Assembly: GCA_963662175.1 (NCBI GenBank)
Contig: OY759215.1
Coordinates: 54,825,213-54,889,212, forward strand
DNA: 64,000 nt
Direction of reading: 5' to 3'
From: Aradus depressus
Taxonomy: Eukaryota > Arthropoda > Insecta > Hemiptera > Aradidae
Numbering within the stretch: the first letter of the stretch is position 1; every line of letters starts with the position of its first letter. The notes under the pieces are model-generated. The model did not search any database and was not told the origin of the DNA. It saw nothing but the letters and a program-made list of their open reading frames with translations. The position numbers and the translations under genes are program-made. Positions 31,181 through 43,262 of the stretch are shown here, piece after piece.

Positions 31181-32575
31181 AAAACCGAAGACATCTTTGG
31201 AAGAAATGCCGTAAGAAGGTAACCTAAATCAAGTACAGTTTGTTCTCAGCGATGATTAAATTAATCATGAACAGGTTTTTTTGGAAGCTGCTGCAGGGCC
31301 AACCAATCATAAACACAATTGTTATAAACTATTAGGTAACGTGACATCTTACCAGGTTTTTTTGCTAGGTTATCACGAAAATTGTAGCCTCATTGACACT
31401 TACCTGCAACAAAAAAGAAGAATATATACGTTAGATAGCTAAAAAATAAAATCTAAATTAATATATTAAAGTAAGATAAATAAGTTTGACCAGACTGTTC
31501 TTTGTTATTTTTTGTTTTGTTTATTTGAAAATGTCAAAAAACCTATAAACTTATAAAGTTATATCGATACTTAATCAAATATACTAATAATTTGTATGAT
31601 TTTTAAGGAAATTACATGTCTCTTCCTCAGGTCACAAAGAGCGAAATATATATAATAAGAGAAAAGTATGTATATAAACAAATTGACAAATAACAAATGA
31701 CAAACGAAGAAATTAGGAAATAACTAATAAAATGTATGATAATAATAAAAAATGAATACGATAAAACTTATAAGGTTTCCAAATAGAGGATTTCCTCTAA
31801 CACAAACATTTTAAATTGAATTTAAGTTTTTTTTTATAGTATTATTTATAATTTTATTTGCATTCAAGAAGTTGGGAAGGGCATTAAAGAAGTTGAATAA
31901 TTTATGAGTTTTTCAAAAAGAAATTAACAATGTTTATTTCTTCGAAATTCTTCTTTCTAACTGGTATCATAATCATGACTAATATAGCCAATGTATTGGG
32001 TTTATAAAGGTATTTATTTATTTGTATTGTATTATTGCATAGATTACTTTTGAAAGGTATATATTATATTTGAAAATAAAACATTGTAGAAGGCTTGGCT
32101 TGCCCGGATGACTAATACCGAAGTAGGAGGTTCGCTAACGGTTCGAACATGTCCACAGCACACACTCACCTTCCCAAGATTCATTGATTTTTCTTATCTA
32201 TAACGGGAAAACAGATTTTGATTCTCTCATCTCTTGTAATGAGGCTTAGATGAGGGACCTCTCAAGAGAATGAGCCGACGATACGTTCTCCATAATAATC
32301 CATCCTGGTCCACTCTCGTACTGTTTTAATGTTGCGGGTTCTTCGTAAAAAAATTTAACAATATCTTTTATCCTGATTTGCATATTTTTGACAGTGCAGA
32401 AAAAACGTTGTGTTCTACTTAAATGGCAGTGTGCCTACATAGAATATTAGTAGGTCTTTTAAGAAAATAACCACGATCTTAACAAAAACTTAAACTAGGT
32501 TATTATAAAGTGCAAATAGATCAACCTATGCACTTTCTCTTCATGGCTCTTGAGGCTGTCCAGTTAGACAGTTAG
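31181..32575. other. No gene seen
   Basis: Long AT-rich stretch (31380-32080). Around 32090-32170 a tRNA-like B box (ACGGTTCGAACATGTCC) is visible, so an old SINE head is possible. Otherwise nothing. Confidence 0.3.
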
Positions 32576-32579
32576 TTTA

Positions 32580-33205
32580 GCTCTTTGACGATTGGTCGGA
32601 GTTTCATGAAATTTCACATTTTGAATCTTTATAAGCCCGTTCATACAGGAAACATGTGGCATCTCAACATTTCCAATAGGATAAATGTTGTAAGGGGCCC
32701 AAAATATAAAATTAATGTTAGCTTTTTATCGGTGGGTCGGATTTTCATAAAAGTTTACATGTGGCATCCTTAAAGCACTGTTCAAACATAGGCCACGTGG
32801 ATTCTGAAAATATTTACGGGAGGGGGGTTTGTTGGAGCCCTAAACATGTATATTTTGCTTGGTCTTTATCGGTTAATCCGATTTTCATGAAATTTCACAG
32901 CCTGGTTATGTATCATGTACAAATGTTTAATTGAGGAGTGAGGTTTTGTGGGGCCCTACACATAAAAATGCTGCCAGGTCTTTAACGGTTGTTCGGATTT
33001 TCATAAAATTTCACTATGTAGCATCGTTATAAGTTCACCTTTCAAACATAGGCTGTAAGGCATATCAAGATTTTGACCGAAAGAGATTCTTGTGGGAAGG
33101 AGGTCTAGAACATAAATTTATATATCTTATAAATAAAATAGAAATTATACATGTACGTTAAGTGTGGCCATCCGGCGAGAACGTCGTCTAATCAGAGTCG
33201 ATTTG
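32580..33205. repeat. Repeat family C, tandem degenerate ~120-145 bp units
   Basis: About four units, each with GGTTGNTCGGATTTTCATGA, AATTTCACATGTAGCATCC, TTATAAGCCC, GTTCAAACATAGGC and a G-rich block with GGGGCCC. The element then changes to an AT-rich segment and GGCCATCCGGCGAGAACGTC, which recurs at 38780. The phrase resembles a widely dispersed insect repeat often tied to Helitrons; that link is inference. Confidence 0.6.
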
Positions 33206-33239
33206 GTGGGTTCCTGAGATAATCTTGGAATATCGTAGG

Positions 33240-33485
33240 ATTAGGAAAAATGAAATCACTTAACTGTTAATTCGATTTTTCATAGATTTTTCTAACAAGC
33301 CTTGGGGTTTTAAGGGCTCAAAACAAAAAATGAATGTTAAATAAATATAAATATAAATCTTGAACTCATCATATTTTCATAAAATTTCGCATATAGCATC
33401 CTTACAAGCCCGGTTCAAACATAGCTGATGTGGTGTCTCAAAATTTTGAACGGGGGAGGGGGGGAGGAGGGGGCAAATGATAAAA
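33240..33485. repeat. Repeat family C, second block
   Basis: TAATTCGATTTTTCATAGA, then TTTCGCATATAGCATCC, TTACAAGCCCGGTTCAAAC and a G-rich block ending near 33475. Confidence 0.55.
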
Positions 33486-33955
33486 CGAAGCACCCCCTCC
33501 ACCTAGCTCCCCCACTCTAGTTCTACCTCTGTATCCACCCACACCCGGGTTCCTTCTCACAAAACTTCTTCTCACCCCTCTTTATCAACTCATCCTCTAC
33601 TCCTTCCTGGACTATTCGCCTCCCTCTTCTTAGCATAATTTCTTTCCAGGTTGTTTAAGTCTATTGTGTTCCTTAGAGTACCTTGTAATTGTATCATTTG
33701 TATTATAACATGTTTCAATTACTTTTTTTTTTACCATATTATATAACTGTTACAGTTTTCTGTAAAGCCAACATATTATCTTCTTATAAGGTACAATTCC
33801 TCTGAGATAATCTTTAGATAATTTCCACCCTTTCAACAGCGAAAGCATTATTATTAAGATTATGTGATCCTATTATCACTAATTTTTGTTTCAATTTGCT
33901 CCTCTCACTGTTTAGTTCTTCTCATCCCTCACTCTCCGGAAGAGAAAACTTGATG
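33486..33955. other. No gene seen
   Basis: Pyrimidine-rich stretch (33480-33640), then AT-rich DNA. No supported feature. Confidence 0.3.
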
Positions 33956-34485
33956 AAAGGGCTATAGCGTAGGGTTCTGTTTACTTAGACCCACCACAGG
34001 CGCGGATTCGAATACCGGCAATGTAACGTCCTCTGAACGAATTAATCAATTCATTCATTAAATGTGCAGTTATTAGGGTTTTTGAATTGAGCCTCCTCCT
34101 GTACCTTCAGCCGATATCGCTGAAATTAGACAGGTTACGTCCTCATTAGGGTTTGACTTTAAATATGAAATTTCATGTCGATATATTCATTACATCGGCA
34201 GCTAGGGTTTTGAGTTGGGCCTCCCCTCTGAACCTCCCTTTCCTTTCTGCCGATTCCGCTTATATTTAGTAAGTGTTGCCCTTATGAGGTTTTGGTTTCA
34301 CATATCTAAGGTCGTGTCGATATATTCATTCTGTCGGCAGTTATCGTGTTCACAGACACATAGACAGACACTTTTTTTTTCATATTTGGGATCTAGTGTA
34401 ACTCCGTTGAAAACCCCGCATCGAATTTTTTGACAGATTACATAACTTCCCCTATACTTCATAAAGCTGGGGAAGTAGAAAAAAA
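33956..34485 (-). repeat. Repeat family A copy with a tRNA-like sequence at its edge
   Basis: Opens with GGCGCGGATTCGAATACCGG, which resembles a B box, then GCAATGTAACGTCC and GAATTAATCAATTC. Two to three subunits follow (CATTACATCGGCAG, CATTCTGTCGGCAG), then GATTACATAACTTCCCC, TATACTTCATAAAGCTGGGG, AAGTAG. Confidence 0.6.
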
Positions 34486-34756
34486 AACCATTATATTCTA
34501 AATGTCAATATGTTTTTCCTTCCCGCTGTTTAGCACTTTGCCACGGATATTTCATGCACTTACCTCCGCGCTAAAACTTTTATATTTCTGCGGTTTTAAC
34601 ATGTTATCTTAATAAGTTCTTCGGCGTCTGGGCATAAAGTCAGATCGTTAAAGTTTACTCGTAAATAATAGAATTAACATTTTTTAAAATCTCAGTATCC
34701 ATTGATACAGTGTAAAGTTGGGAGAGTTCGTACTTACACTTAACTCAAACATAGAT

Positions 34757-34838
34757 AGTTATTGTGACTCATGCTCGGGCTTCAACTACGAGGTCATATC
34801 ACCTACTACCAGAGCATCGCTCTGGTAGACATTAGTCC
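34757..34838 (-). repeat. SINE-1 tail fragment (minus strand)
   Basis: GTGACTCATGCTCGGGC, then TACGAGGTCATATCACC and TACCAGAGCATCGCTC. Only the 3' ~80 bp of the family is left. Confidence 0.75.
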
Positions 34839-35063
34839 ACAAAATTATTCAATATTTTACTTTATTTCTGTGAGCATCTTTCTTAAAAGCGATTAAAGGC
34901 GTCAAAAATTGTCATTTAGTCCAAGGGGGAGGGTATCCGAACTATTTTCTGTTAACAACTTCAATTCGGGGGTGGGGCGATCCCTATTGCCTAGGTGATT
35001 GTATAATGGACAGTATCATGGTGACAATTGACTAGCTACATAAAATGGTATACATCTTGTGAT

Positions 35064-35092
35064 CCCCGGGCAACGCCGGGTACTACAGCTGG
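35064..35092 (+). mobile_element. Helitron-like 3' end (plus strand)
   Basis: CCCCGGGCAACGCCGGG hairpin, TACTACAG spacer, then CTGG followed by T. The structure is the same as at 3146 and 63530. Its body lies to the left (possibly from about 34840), but I cannot fix a 5' TC end. Confidence 0.5.
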
Positions 35093-35725
35093 TATAATAT
35101 TATCTGTTGTATGATAAAGTAAATATGAATATTGTAAATAGGGAACGGCCAAAATCTGTTGTTCGAAAAATAATTTCAAGTATCGGCCAAGAAGGTCAGT
35201 GAGTCATAGCTGGGGAAAGACAACGGTACCTGAGTCAGGAAGGAAAGTTGAAAGAAGGAACATCCTCGAATCAGTTGTTAATGACTCATAATTATATCTT
35301 TAATGTCTTCACCCAACCCCCGGTTCATCCTCTCTTCTAATGGTCTTTTAATAATCCTTATATGAACTTTGATAATCAAAGTGCTAATTTAATTACATTT
35401 ATTTCTGATTGTTCTTAGTTATATAAATTAATTTAAGCCCCTTTTTTTCTATTCCTTAAATTATTTTTAATCCAAATTAGTTGGTGAAAAAACACAAAAA
35501 AAAAAACATATCTAGTACTATAAATACTCCTAGTACATCAAATTAGCAACTTTTAAATGTAACAAAATTTCCATGACATTTTTTTAATTCCTTACTTCCC
35601 CCCCTATCCCTTGTATCGTAAAAAAATAATTAAAAGCTACATTGTTTCGAAATAGTATCGCACCATACCGGTTACTTAACCGTTATCTGCCAGGCACAAT
35701 TTTTTAGCACTCATTAGATATGATT
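35093..35725. other. No gene seen
   Basis: AT-rich, unassigned. Confidence 0.3.
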
Positions 35726-35730
35726 ATGAA

Positions 35731-36040
35731 GTCACCGCTAGCTCAGAGGTCTTGCCTACTGTGCTCAAGATCGTGAATTCGAACCAGCTCTTAGGTTTTT
35801 TTTTACCTGAGATGTAATCATTCTTCAGCATGCCGTCTTCCGGATAGAACGTTAAGCGATTGTCCCGTGCTTGTGCAATGTCAAATACTCATTAGAAATC
35901 CTTATCCTAGGTAATTTAACCTGCGTAATCAAAATTTAGGACTTTCAATGTACAATCGGGCTCATGTCCACCAGAGTGACGAAAGAGGCCTATGGTAGTA
36001 AAGGATATGATCTCGTAGTTAAAGCACGGGCATGAGTTCA
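35731..36040 (+). repeat. SINE-1, near full length (plus strand)
   Basis: Head with CTAGCTCAGAGG (A box) and GAATTCGAACC (degenerate B box), then CCGTCTTCCGGATAGAACG, TTAAGCGATTGTCCCG, CCACCAGAGTGACGAAAGAG and the tail GGGCATGAGTT. Diverged but complete in order. Confidence 0.82.
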
Positions 36041-36415
36041 GAAAAGCTCAGTCGGTTTTGCGTCATGTCCTTAACAAACAGAATGACAGGTTCAGCTTTA
36101 TTTATACGTGAAGATTTACCTAAAAGAAATTCAACTTCAAAAAATTAAATTTATTTCCGGAAAAAAAAATCCAATGTGTCAGACAGAAATTTGATATGAT
36201 ATATAGTCGAAAATTGAAGTGATTTATACCGTCAAATTATTCATAAATATGTCCTCTTAAAATTCACAAGTCTTTTTTTCTTTTTTAGCCGGTGTATAAT
36301 TATAGGTTAGAAATAACCGTACTCTTTAAGAAGAATTTATTAAAATATTGGACATGTATTTTGGTGCAATCTTTAGCTGAAAGCTATTTTTTAGAGTTAT
36401 GCATTGAGGCTTCAA
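36041..36415. other. No gene seen; possible Helitron-like 5' end near 36090
   Basis: GGTTCAGCTTTATTTATACG resembles the 5' end of the element at 3146-3668 in minus orientation. The rest is featureless. Confidence 0.25.
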
Positions 36416-36419
36416 GACT

Positions 36420-36830
36420 TGTTGGGTGTTTAGGGTGTGGATCTTTAAGCCGTACGACCAGTACCTGGGAGGGTATTTAGGTCGGTGAAAATATATCTAT
36501 ATAAATCTCTTCAATCTATCTCTATTAATTTGGATTTGAATTTTTTTTTTCATAAACTTTTCTCTGTCTTTCTGCCAGTCTGTTACCTAATAATTCAAAA
36601 ACAGGCTGAACGTTTTTCCACAAAGCATGCTGGTTAATTTCAGGAGGGCCTAACTTACAATATAGGCTAAGAGACATCTGAAAATTAACAATTAAAATGA
36701 ATCTAGGACGAAACATCGGATTTTCGTGAAATTTCATATGTAGCAAGCATTCTAATACGTCAGGCTCAAAAGGCTTCTCAAAATTTCGAACGGGGTGGGT
36801 GGTTGTTAGGGTCTTAACGTATCTTCTTTC
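36420..36830. repeat. Repeat family C copy
   Basis: TACCTGGGAGGGTATTTAGG, TCGGTGAAAATATATC and TATATAAATCTCTTC (shared with 38265-38300), then AAAACAGGCTGAACG, GGATTTTCGTGAAATTTCAT and ATGTAGCAAGC. A G-rich block near 36790 follows. Confidence 0.5.
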
Positions 36831-38105
36831 CTTATAATATTACTCTCCATTTTTTCTGTTATTACTTGATATCTAATCACTATTATTTGCTATTTGCTGC
36901 TATTAATCACTATTATTACTTGCATTAATTTCACTAATTAAATTCATATTAATCTCGGAAGTGCATCTGCAACTCGCTTTGCAAAGATAATCTTGACAGA
37001 TATATTGTGTATTTTTTAATTATTTTTTTTTAGGTATTTTATACTTTATTCTCAGTTTTGGTTTTGTTCCTATTTACCAAAATGAATTTTTTTGTTTAAA
37101 TTTTATTTATATAAACTTGTGAATTACATAGTAAAATCGACAGTTCATCAACCTCAATTTTTGAATGTTATATTTTGTAATAGATCCTTTTAAACAATAA
37201 AATTATCATTATTATATAGTTTTATTATTATAGTCCCAACCTGGGCTGCAGAGTGTTTCTGGAGCCGCTACCTTTGGCATTAGGGAACCTCTGCTATACC
37301 GTCCTCGTAAGGCCCCGGCTTGTTCAAGACTTTATTCCCTATAGTAAATACATTTCAAGATTGTTTAAATACAACAAGAAGCAGGTTCTCCAACACATTC
37401 CAGATGTCGTACTGTTCAGTTAGATGTGTCTAACTGTTTTAAGATAATCTTAAATTAATATTTTTTTCTTTGAAGAAATGTGTCAGAAATGGTTGATAAT
37501 TTTTGAATGATTCAAATGGGTTTTTTAAATTACTTTTGCACCTGACTACATGACGTAGGATAATTGTGGAGCCCCTCCGATACTAATAGACATTTCGACA
37601 TCCATAAAAATAAATTTATCGTATGTCTTTTATGACTGACACTAACCTCGTTCAGTTTCTCTACTATCCATTCATTTAATTCGATCAATTGAGTATGTTG
37701 TTGATGTTTATTAATTATTTCTATGCTACCGCTTATTTTCTCTGTCACTCATTGAAAAATCGTTATTGGTTTTAAAAAAATATATTTTTCATTCTCACGG
37801 CTATTTAGAATGTATATTAGTTAAATTAATTCAAAATGTTTATCTCTAAAAAACCAGTTGTGTTATTTTTAAAATTTGTTTACTTTTTTTACTATTGACT
37901 GGTTCCTTTGACCTGATTCACGTTCTTATGTCATGAGAAGTTGAACCCTAAAACCAGAAAATCGTCTCTTGGAAACGCAGGAAGTTCGTTTTGGCAGGAA
38001 GTCACCCACGGATACCAACAGATGTTTATGAAAACCGGATCTGTTGGGCTATTTAGATAAAAATAACTCAGATCCTTGTGACTGAGTATTGTGTCTATTA
38101 CTGTT
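36831..38105. other. No gene seen
   Basis: AT-rich sequence with a short GC-richer part at 37230-37330. A minus-strand open stretch (37530-37748) has no recognisable domain. Confidence 0.3.
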
Positions 38106-38109
38106 GCGA

Positions 38110-38820
38110 TCCTTTGTAGTGGAGTGGGTAGCGTCGCTGTCTACCAACCATAAGTGCAGACAGTTCGAAATAGCCTTGCGTTGGGGTTTCGAGAGTTTGT
38201 CAGGTGGTTAGCGGCATAGACTTGAAACTTGTGTCTCTATGATCTGATGACCAGTACTTGGGTATTCAGGTCGATGAAAATATATCTTTATAGACAAAAT
38301 CAAAACATTGTCTATCTGTTTGAGTATCTACTTTTTTGAAAAACGGCTGAAGTTAATGTATATTTACGAATCTCTCCTGGGTATTTCCAGGAAGGTTCAA
38401 CTTACAATATAGACTATATAAAGCAACTCAAAATTTTGTGCGGGGGGAGGGGTTCAAGGGAGGAACAGAAAATAAAAGCTTGCTCTATTACGGTTGATCG
38501 GATTTTCATGAAATTTTACATGAAGCATCCTTATAAGCAAGCTCAGTTTAAACTTTAGAGGAGGGGGGGGGGGGGGGGGGGAGAATTTTAAGGTCCAAAT
38601 CATGAAATTCGTGTTAGATTTTTGACGGTTGATCAAATTTCACGTGATACTTACCTATATGCGTAGTCAAAAAACATAGGCATCTTGAAATTTTGACATG
38701 CAGAGGGTCTTGTCGGGGCGAGAGGGGGAATATAAAATTATATAACTTATATATAAAATTGAAACTACGTTTTCCCGGCCATCATGCGAGGACGTTGTAA
38801 TTTCAAGGACGGTCCAGGGT
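38110..38820. repeat. Repeat family C copy with (G)19
   Basis: The left edge is a tRNA-like sequence (GTAGTGGAGTGGGTAGCG, then CAGTTCGAAATAGCC). Then come TATTCAGGTCGATGAAAATA, two units of GGTTGATCGGATTTTCATGA, a G run of 19 (38563-38581) in the G-rich block, and the GGCCATCATGCGAGGACGTT end shared with 33175. Confidence 0.55.
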
Positions 38821-39019
38821 GATCTAATAGCGTTACATCGGGGTTTCAAGAATTCTTATTAAGGAGACGAGAGATTTTCTTGGACAACTCACCTAGCCCT
38901 TCGTCCCGACAATATGATAGATATATTTACGACATTTTTTGTTACATTTGTTATATTACATGTTAAAAATGAATTTGTAATAGTAGAGCTATATAATAAA
39001 TAAATACATCCTAATTTTG

Positions 39020-39335
39020 TTTACCCAGCTTCCCCCTCCAGCAACCCTTCTTCCTCCTCCAGCAACCCTTCTTCTCCCTCCAGCAACTCTTCTTCACCCT
39101 CCAGCACCCTTTTTCTTCTCCATCAACCCTTCTTCTCCCTCCAGCAAACATTCTTCACCCTCCAGCACCCTTTTTCTTCTCCAGCAACCCTTCTTCTCCC
39201 TCCAGCAAACATTCTTCTCCCTCCAGCAAACCTTCTTCTCCCTCCAGCAAGCCTTCTTCCCACTCCAGCAAGCCTTCTTCCCCTTCCAGCAACCCTTCTT
39301 CCCCCTCCAGCATCCCTTCTTCCACCCCTTTCGGT
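39020..39335 (+). repeat. CT-rich ~21-bp minisatellite
   Basis: About 14 degenerate units of the type CTTCTTCTCCCTCCAGCAAAC. Some units are fused with CACCCTTTTT. Open frames on both strands (LLPPAT and LLEGEEG repeats) are by-products of the period. Confidence 0.85.
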
Positions 39336-39399
39336 ATTCTTGGTGGAGATACTGAAAAACTGTTCACTATATTTCTGCCGTGCTTGGAACAAAAATGGC

Positions 39400-39650
39400 A
39401 ACCTGTCGACTGCCCGCCCTCGGGTCCTTAAATTTTTGTTACATGCGGAATTATTGGGGTTTTGAATTCAGTTCGCTCTCTGATCCTCCTCTTCTTTTCG
39501 GCCGATTCCACGGAAATCTATACGCAGGTGCTGTATACACATATAAAATTTCGCGTCGATACATTCATTCTATCAAATATAATTTCTGATCTATTACATT
39601 ACCTACTTCCTCTATGCGAGTAGCATAGGAAGTAAAAGTAGGCCGGAATA
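39400..39650 (-). repeat. Repeat family A fragment
   Basis: CTGATCCTCC, TTTTCGGCCGATTCC, ATAAAATTTCGCGTCGATAC and ATTCATTCTATC, ending in CTACTTCCTCTATGCG and the complementary CATAGGAAGTA. Confidence 0.5.
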
Positions 39651-40240
39651 GAACAAGTTAGAAATTGGGGTGACAAACTGCATATAACTGGAGTTGATCT
39701 ACCCATCTTTCTGCATTCCCCAGTTAAATAATTCATAAGTGTCACATGAAATGGTAGTAATGAATGGATTATGTCTGTATAGGGGAGAGGTGCCGTTTGA
39801 TTGCCCCATGTGTGTGTTTGTATGTTCTGTTTGTACAATCTCTGTGTCTGTCCGTCTGTAAGTGTGAAGAGAGAGAGGCGGGTTCCCAGGAGTTCCAGTT
39901 CCGGACTTTGTACCTCATGTAACGCCACGCCTCTACAACATTCACGTTATCAACTAAGCCGCTTATTGACCTTCAACTCCACAAATTTATTAAAGTCCGT
40001 TAACTTGAGAAGTCTCTTCCATTTCTTTTTTTCCCTGAGGTGAATTTATTTTGTTAATACTACCTCGGACATTTGTCACTATAAAAATGAATGCTGTCTT
40101 GGATGGCCACAGAATATAAAAAGCAAAGTCCTTTTGCTTTGGAGTACGCGTCGAGACTTAGCAAGCAATCCAGCAATGCCAATGGAGATAATATCACAAC
40201 TATATTAGAATTGAAGAAAAAATTACAATTAAAACACTCA
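39651..40240. other. No gene seen
   Basis: No supported gene. An open stretch (39801-40043) is cysteine- and serine-rich without a recognisable domain. Confidence 0.3.
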
Positions 40241-40242
40241 AC

Positions 40243-40496
40243 AGACGTCTACTACCAGAGGGCTCTTTCGTCACTCTAGTGAACATGAGCTCGACTCTGC
40301 TATGGGAGTCCTAACTTTTGCCTACCCAGTTGTAGTTACCTAGAATAGGGGTTTTTAACGAGTACCTGACATTGCACAGGCTCGAGATCATCCCTTAACG
40401 TCCCCACCGAAGGACGGCGTGCTCTAATGGCCCCGGCCGAGTTTCGAATCTTGAGCTCAGTAGGCTAGCATGCTACTTCTGAGGTACCGGCGCCCT
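40243..40496 (-). repeat. SINE-1, head to 3' part (minus strand)
   Basis: The minus strand begins GGGCGCCGGTACCTCAGAAG, with GATTCGAAACTCGGCC at the B-box site. The central domain is slightly shortened, and the copy ends before the tail at GTCTACTACCAGAGG. Confidence 0.82.
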
Positions 40497-41685
40497 TTTT
40501 GAAAAAATTAGACAATATAAATGGTAAAAAAGTTCTTTAAAGTGAATAAGGAAGATTCTTATTTATATATTTTTTTTTTCTTATTATTTTTGTTTATTTT
40601 AATTTTATTTTTTTTGTTTTGTCTTATGCATTAATCTTTCCCTTCTATTTTAAATTTCAATATTTTTTCCAACTATGAATATAAAAACAGTTGAACTAAT
40701 TTGTTTGATGAACTATGTAGTAATAATTTGTATGTACATATTCTCACAATTCTATCTGCATAGGAGTAAACCAGTAAACTGATGTAAATAAAGAAAACAA
40801 AAATAAGTTCAGACATTGTCAGAAATCAGTTTGCAGCATAAGTTGAATAATCCACCTCGAGGATCGAGTCGATTTAAGAATCAGAAAAGGATGGCCATCT
40901 GTAGAGAGGGTAATCTATGTGCCTGAATCGGAGTATACAAAGTTCTCATAGAAATAAATGACGTTTCATTCTTGGCCAGAACCAGTTTTCAACGCAACTG
41001 CATCATCATCAGTGGCACATCATCAATAAATAAACACATCTAGCAACCTTATACACATACTTTCCCAAAGCCAGTTTGTTGTAACCACGTCACCAACGTT
41101 TTAATGGGATATCCTTGCCCCTCCGGCCTCATGAAGGACCAGTTCGTAATTATAGTCAAAGGTAGATTATCTAGGTCTCGAGACGGCCGATGAGAGAAAA
41201 CGGTTCCAACACTCTGGTGTATGTGCAACTACGAGAGGGAAACAGTTACTATCCTTCAGAACATTAAATGCAACTGGGTTCGCATAGATGAAAGTTACAA
41301 GTGCCAATCCCAAAACCATTTCCAGACGAGAATGAGTACTTGGTGCAGTTATGGGAGTGCCAGAACAACAAGCTATTAACCTACAAAGTGCACACAGCTC
41401 AACATCGCACATACATTTTAAACCGATTATCTTTTATTACACGAAAGATTTTAAATGGTTTCTTTTTCATATAATTTACGGTAACTAAATACAGTCAACA
41501 GACTTTTATGAAACTCTCGAATGTAAAATGTAAAGATTATATATCTATAAGGCAATACCACAAGCTTCATGTTTGAGAATCATCAAGTACTTTTCAATTT
41601 ATAGCAACAACGTTGAAACCTTATAAAGAACGTTTGATGGTACGCGAGTTCCGTGCTACACCTCACTGCCACTTCCTGACTCAAA
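40497..41685. other. No gene seen; minus-strand open stretch 41167-41412 unassigned
   Basis: 40955-41035 is the partner of the dispersed repeat at 28395. The minus-strand stretch (81 residues) has several Cys residues near its N-terminus and a hydrophobic middle, but no family that I recognise. It could be an exon or debris. Confidence 0.25.
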
Positions 41686-43262
41686 TAAGTGAGTGTATAA
41701 GATTCAGGTTCAAGAGTCAATGATGATAATTATAAACCTGGAATAACCTTTTTTTCATATTTTTTTCAAATAGTCTTTAGATAGTACCTTATAGAATGTG
41801 ATAAAAGCTTTTTTCTACCACATTTCCTGTAGAAATTTGATCTCTTTCTTTATTTAAATTTTGATTTCTACAGTAGTTTTTCGAAAATTGCCCTAAAAAA
41901 ATATTATCAATAATTTATGACGTGTAATTTTTAAGAAAGTACACGTATACAACAAAAAAATTCCATTTAACAAACTTTACACTTGGATATATAAAGAGAT
42001 ACCAATTTTTTAATAATTTTAAATAATATTAATTTCTAATCCAAGATTTTTCAAATGATATTACTGGGCCAACAGGGAAGATGAATAGAATAGAATTTTA
42101 AGAGGACAAATATTAGGGTTATTTGCTTTATTTACACATTTTGATTAAAAAACTAAACATTAAACAAAACAAAAAATTTACAAAGGAACAAAATCATTAA
42201 ATTAAATACCTAAAAACTATTTCTTTTTTATCTTTTGTTCGGGCATATAAAAAAAGTATTTGATTAAATGTACCTTTTTGAAGTTTCTTAACACAATTTA
42301 GACTTCGATATTTCAACTTTCTGGTAATTGTTCAACCTCACTTAAAACAAACATCTTTACTTTACGTGCACTCTTTCAGAGCTAGCTCACGACTCCACTC
42401 CATTTGTTTCACAGCTGTTTTATATGTTTTCTTGTTTTGTTTTTTTAAACACCTTGATATATATATATATTATATTATAATAAAAAAAAATTACCTCTTT
42501 TCTATATTCATTAAAAAGAATGTTCTGTAGTTTTTACATCGTTTTTACAAGAAATTACCTATAAAGTTAAAATAAAAAAAAACTCAACAATAATGACTTA
42601 AATCGATCATCAGATAATTTAAAGATCATAAAAGCGGTGTAAGACGTGCTGACCAATCAGCTGATGGTCGCCCCCATTCGGTCAAAGGCTGATATAACGT
42701 AAAATAAAGTTAAAATATTTAAAGTTTAGGCTGAGCAATCATTCACTCTACAAGGAGAATGACTTGCGCACAATCCAGGATTGCTGGAGTCGGCAGAAGA
42801 GTATGATAGAAGCGTTTGATAGCAAATCAACATCACTTTGTCGATAGTTATAGAGGCATCTAACGTTACAGAACAATGGAGCTGTCAGACGTCAGTATGT
42901 GTGCTTTCCTTGTCTAATTCTGTATGTCTGCCCTACCTGAATATCCATTGTAATCTATGTTATGTATAGGACTGTAGTCTCTTCTTCTATGGTACAATCT
43001 CAATGTGTTCACCCTTTTGTTGGTCATTTCAGTTTAATATATGTGTATTTTAAATCCATTTCTTCAGATCATACATGATTGATTCGGGGGGCAGCTGAGC
43101 GATTGAATAATAAAGTATTCTCTCTTCTCCTAAATGTTCGAACAAAGATCAGCTTATCATTGTGGCATACTCATACCCCAAGAAGCCGCCTGGCAGTAGT
43201 GTATATTTATTTCTAAAGATGGTGAAAAATGTCCATATGTTGAAGGTGTGAGGGAAGGAGGG
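41686..43262 (+). repeat. Segmental duplication, copy 1 (long form)
   Basis: Matches 45158-45968 almost base for base in two blocks (41686-41793 and 42551-43262). About 755 bp (41794-42550) are present only here. The edges of the extra segment show no inverted repeats or target duplication that I can see, so a deletion in copy 2 is as likely as an insertion in copy 1. Small indels also separate the copies near 43175-43195. Confidence 0.88.
42650..42900 (+). other. Putative promoter and first coding exon (copy 1)
   Basis: A conserved block in both duplicates ends ACAATGGAGCTGTCAGACGT then CAGTATGTGT. ATG at 42876 opens MELSDV, and CA|GTATGT at 42893-42900 is a good splice donor, so this could be a 5' UTR, start codon and exon 1 end. 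The frame otherwise stops within 14 codons. No later exon is recognised. This is inference from signals and conservation, not proof. Confidence 0.3.

Noticed and set aside
39017..39401. Open frames rich in LLPPAT / FFSLQQ and LLEGEEG repeats
   Set aside because: They follow the CT-rich ~21-bp minisatellite in phase and appear on both strands, so they are by-products of the repeat.
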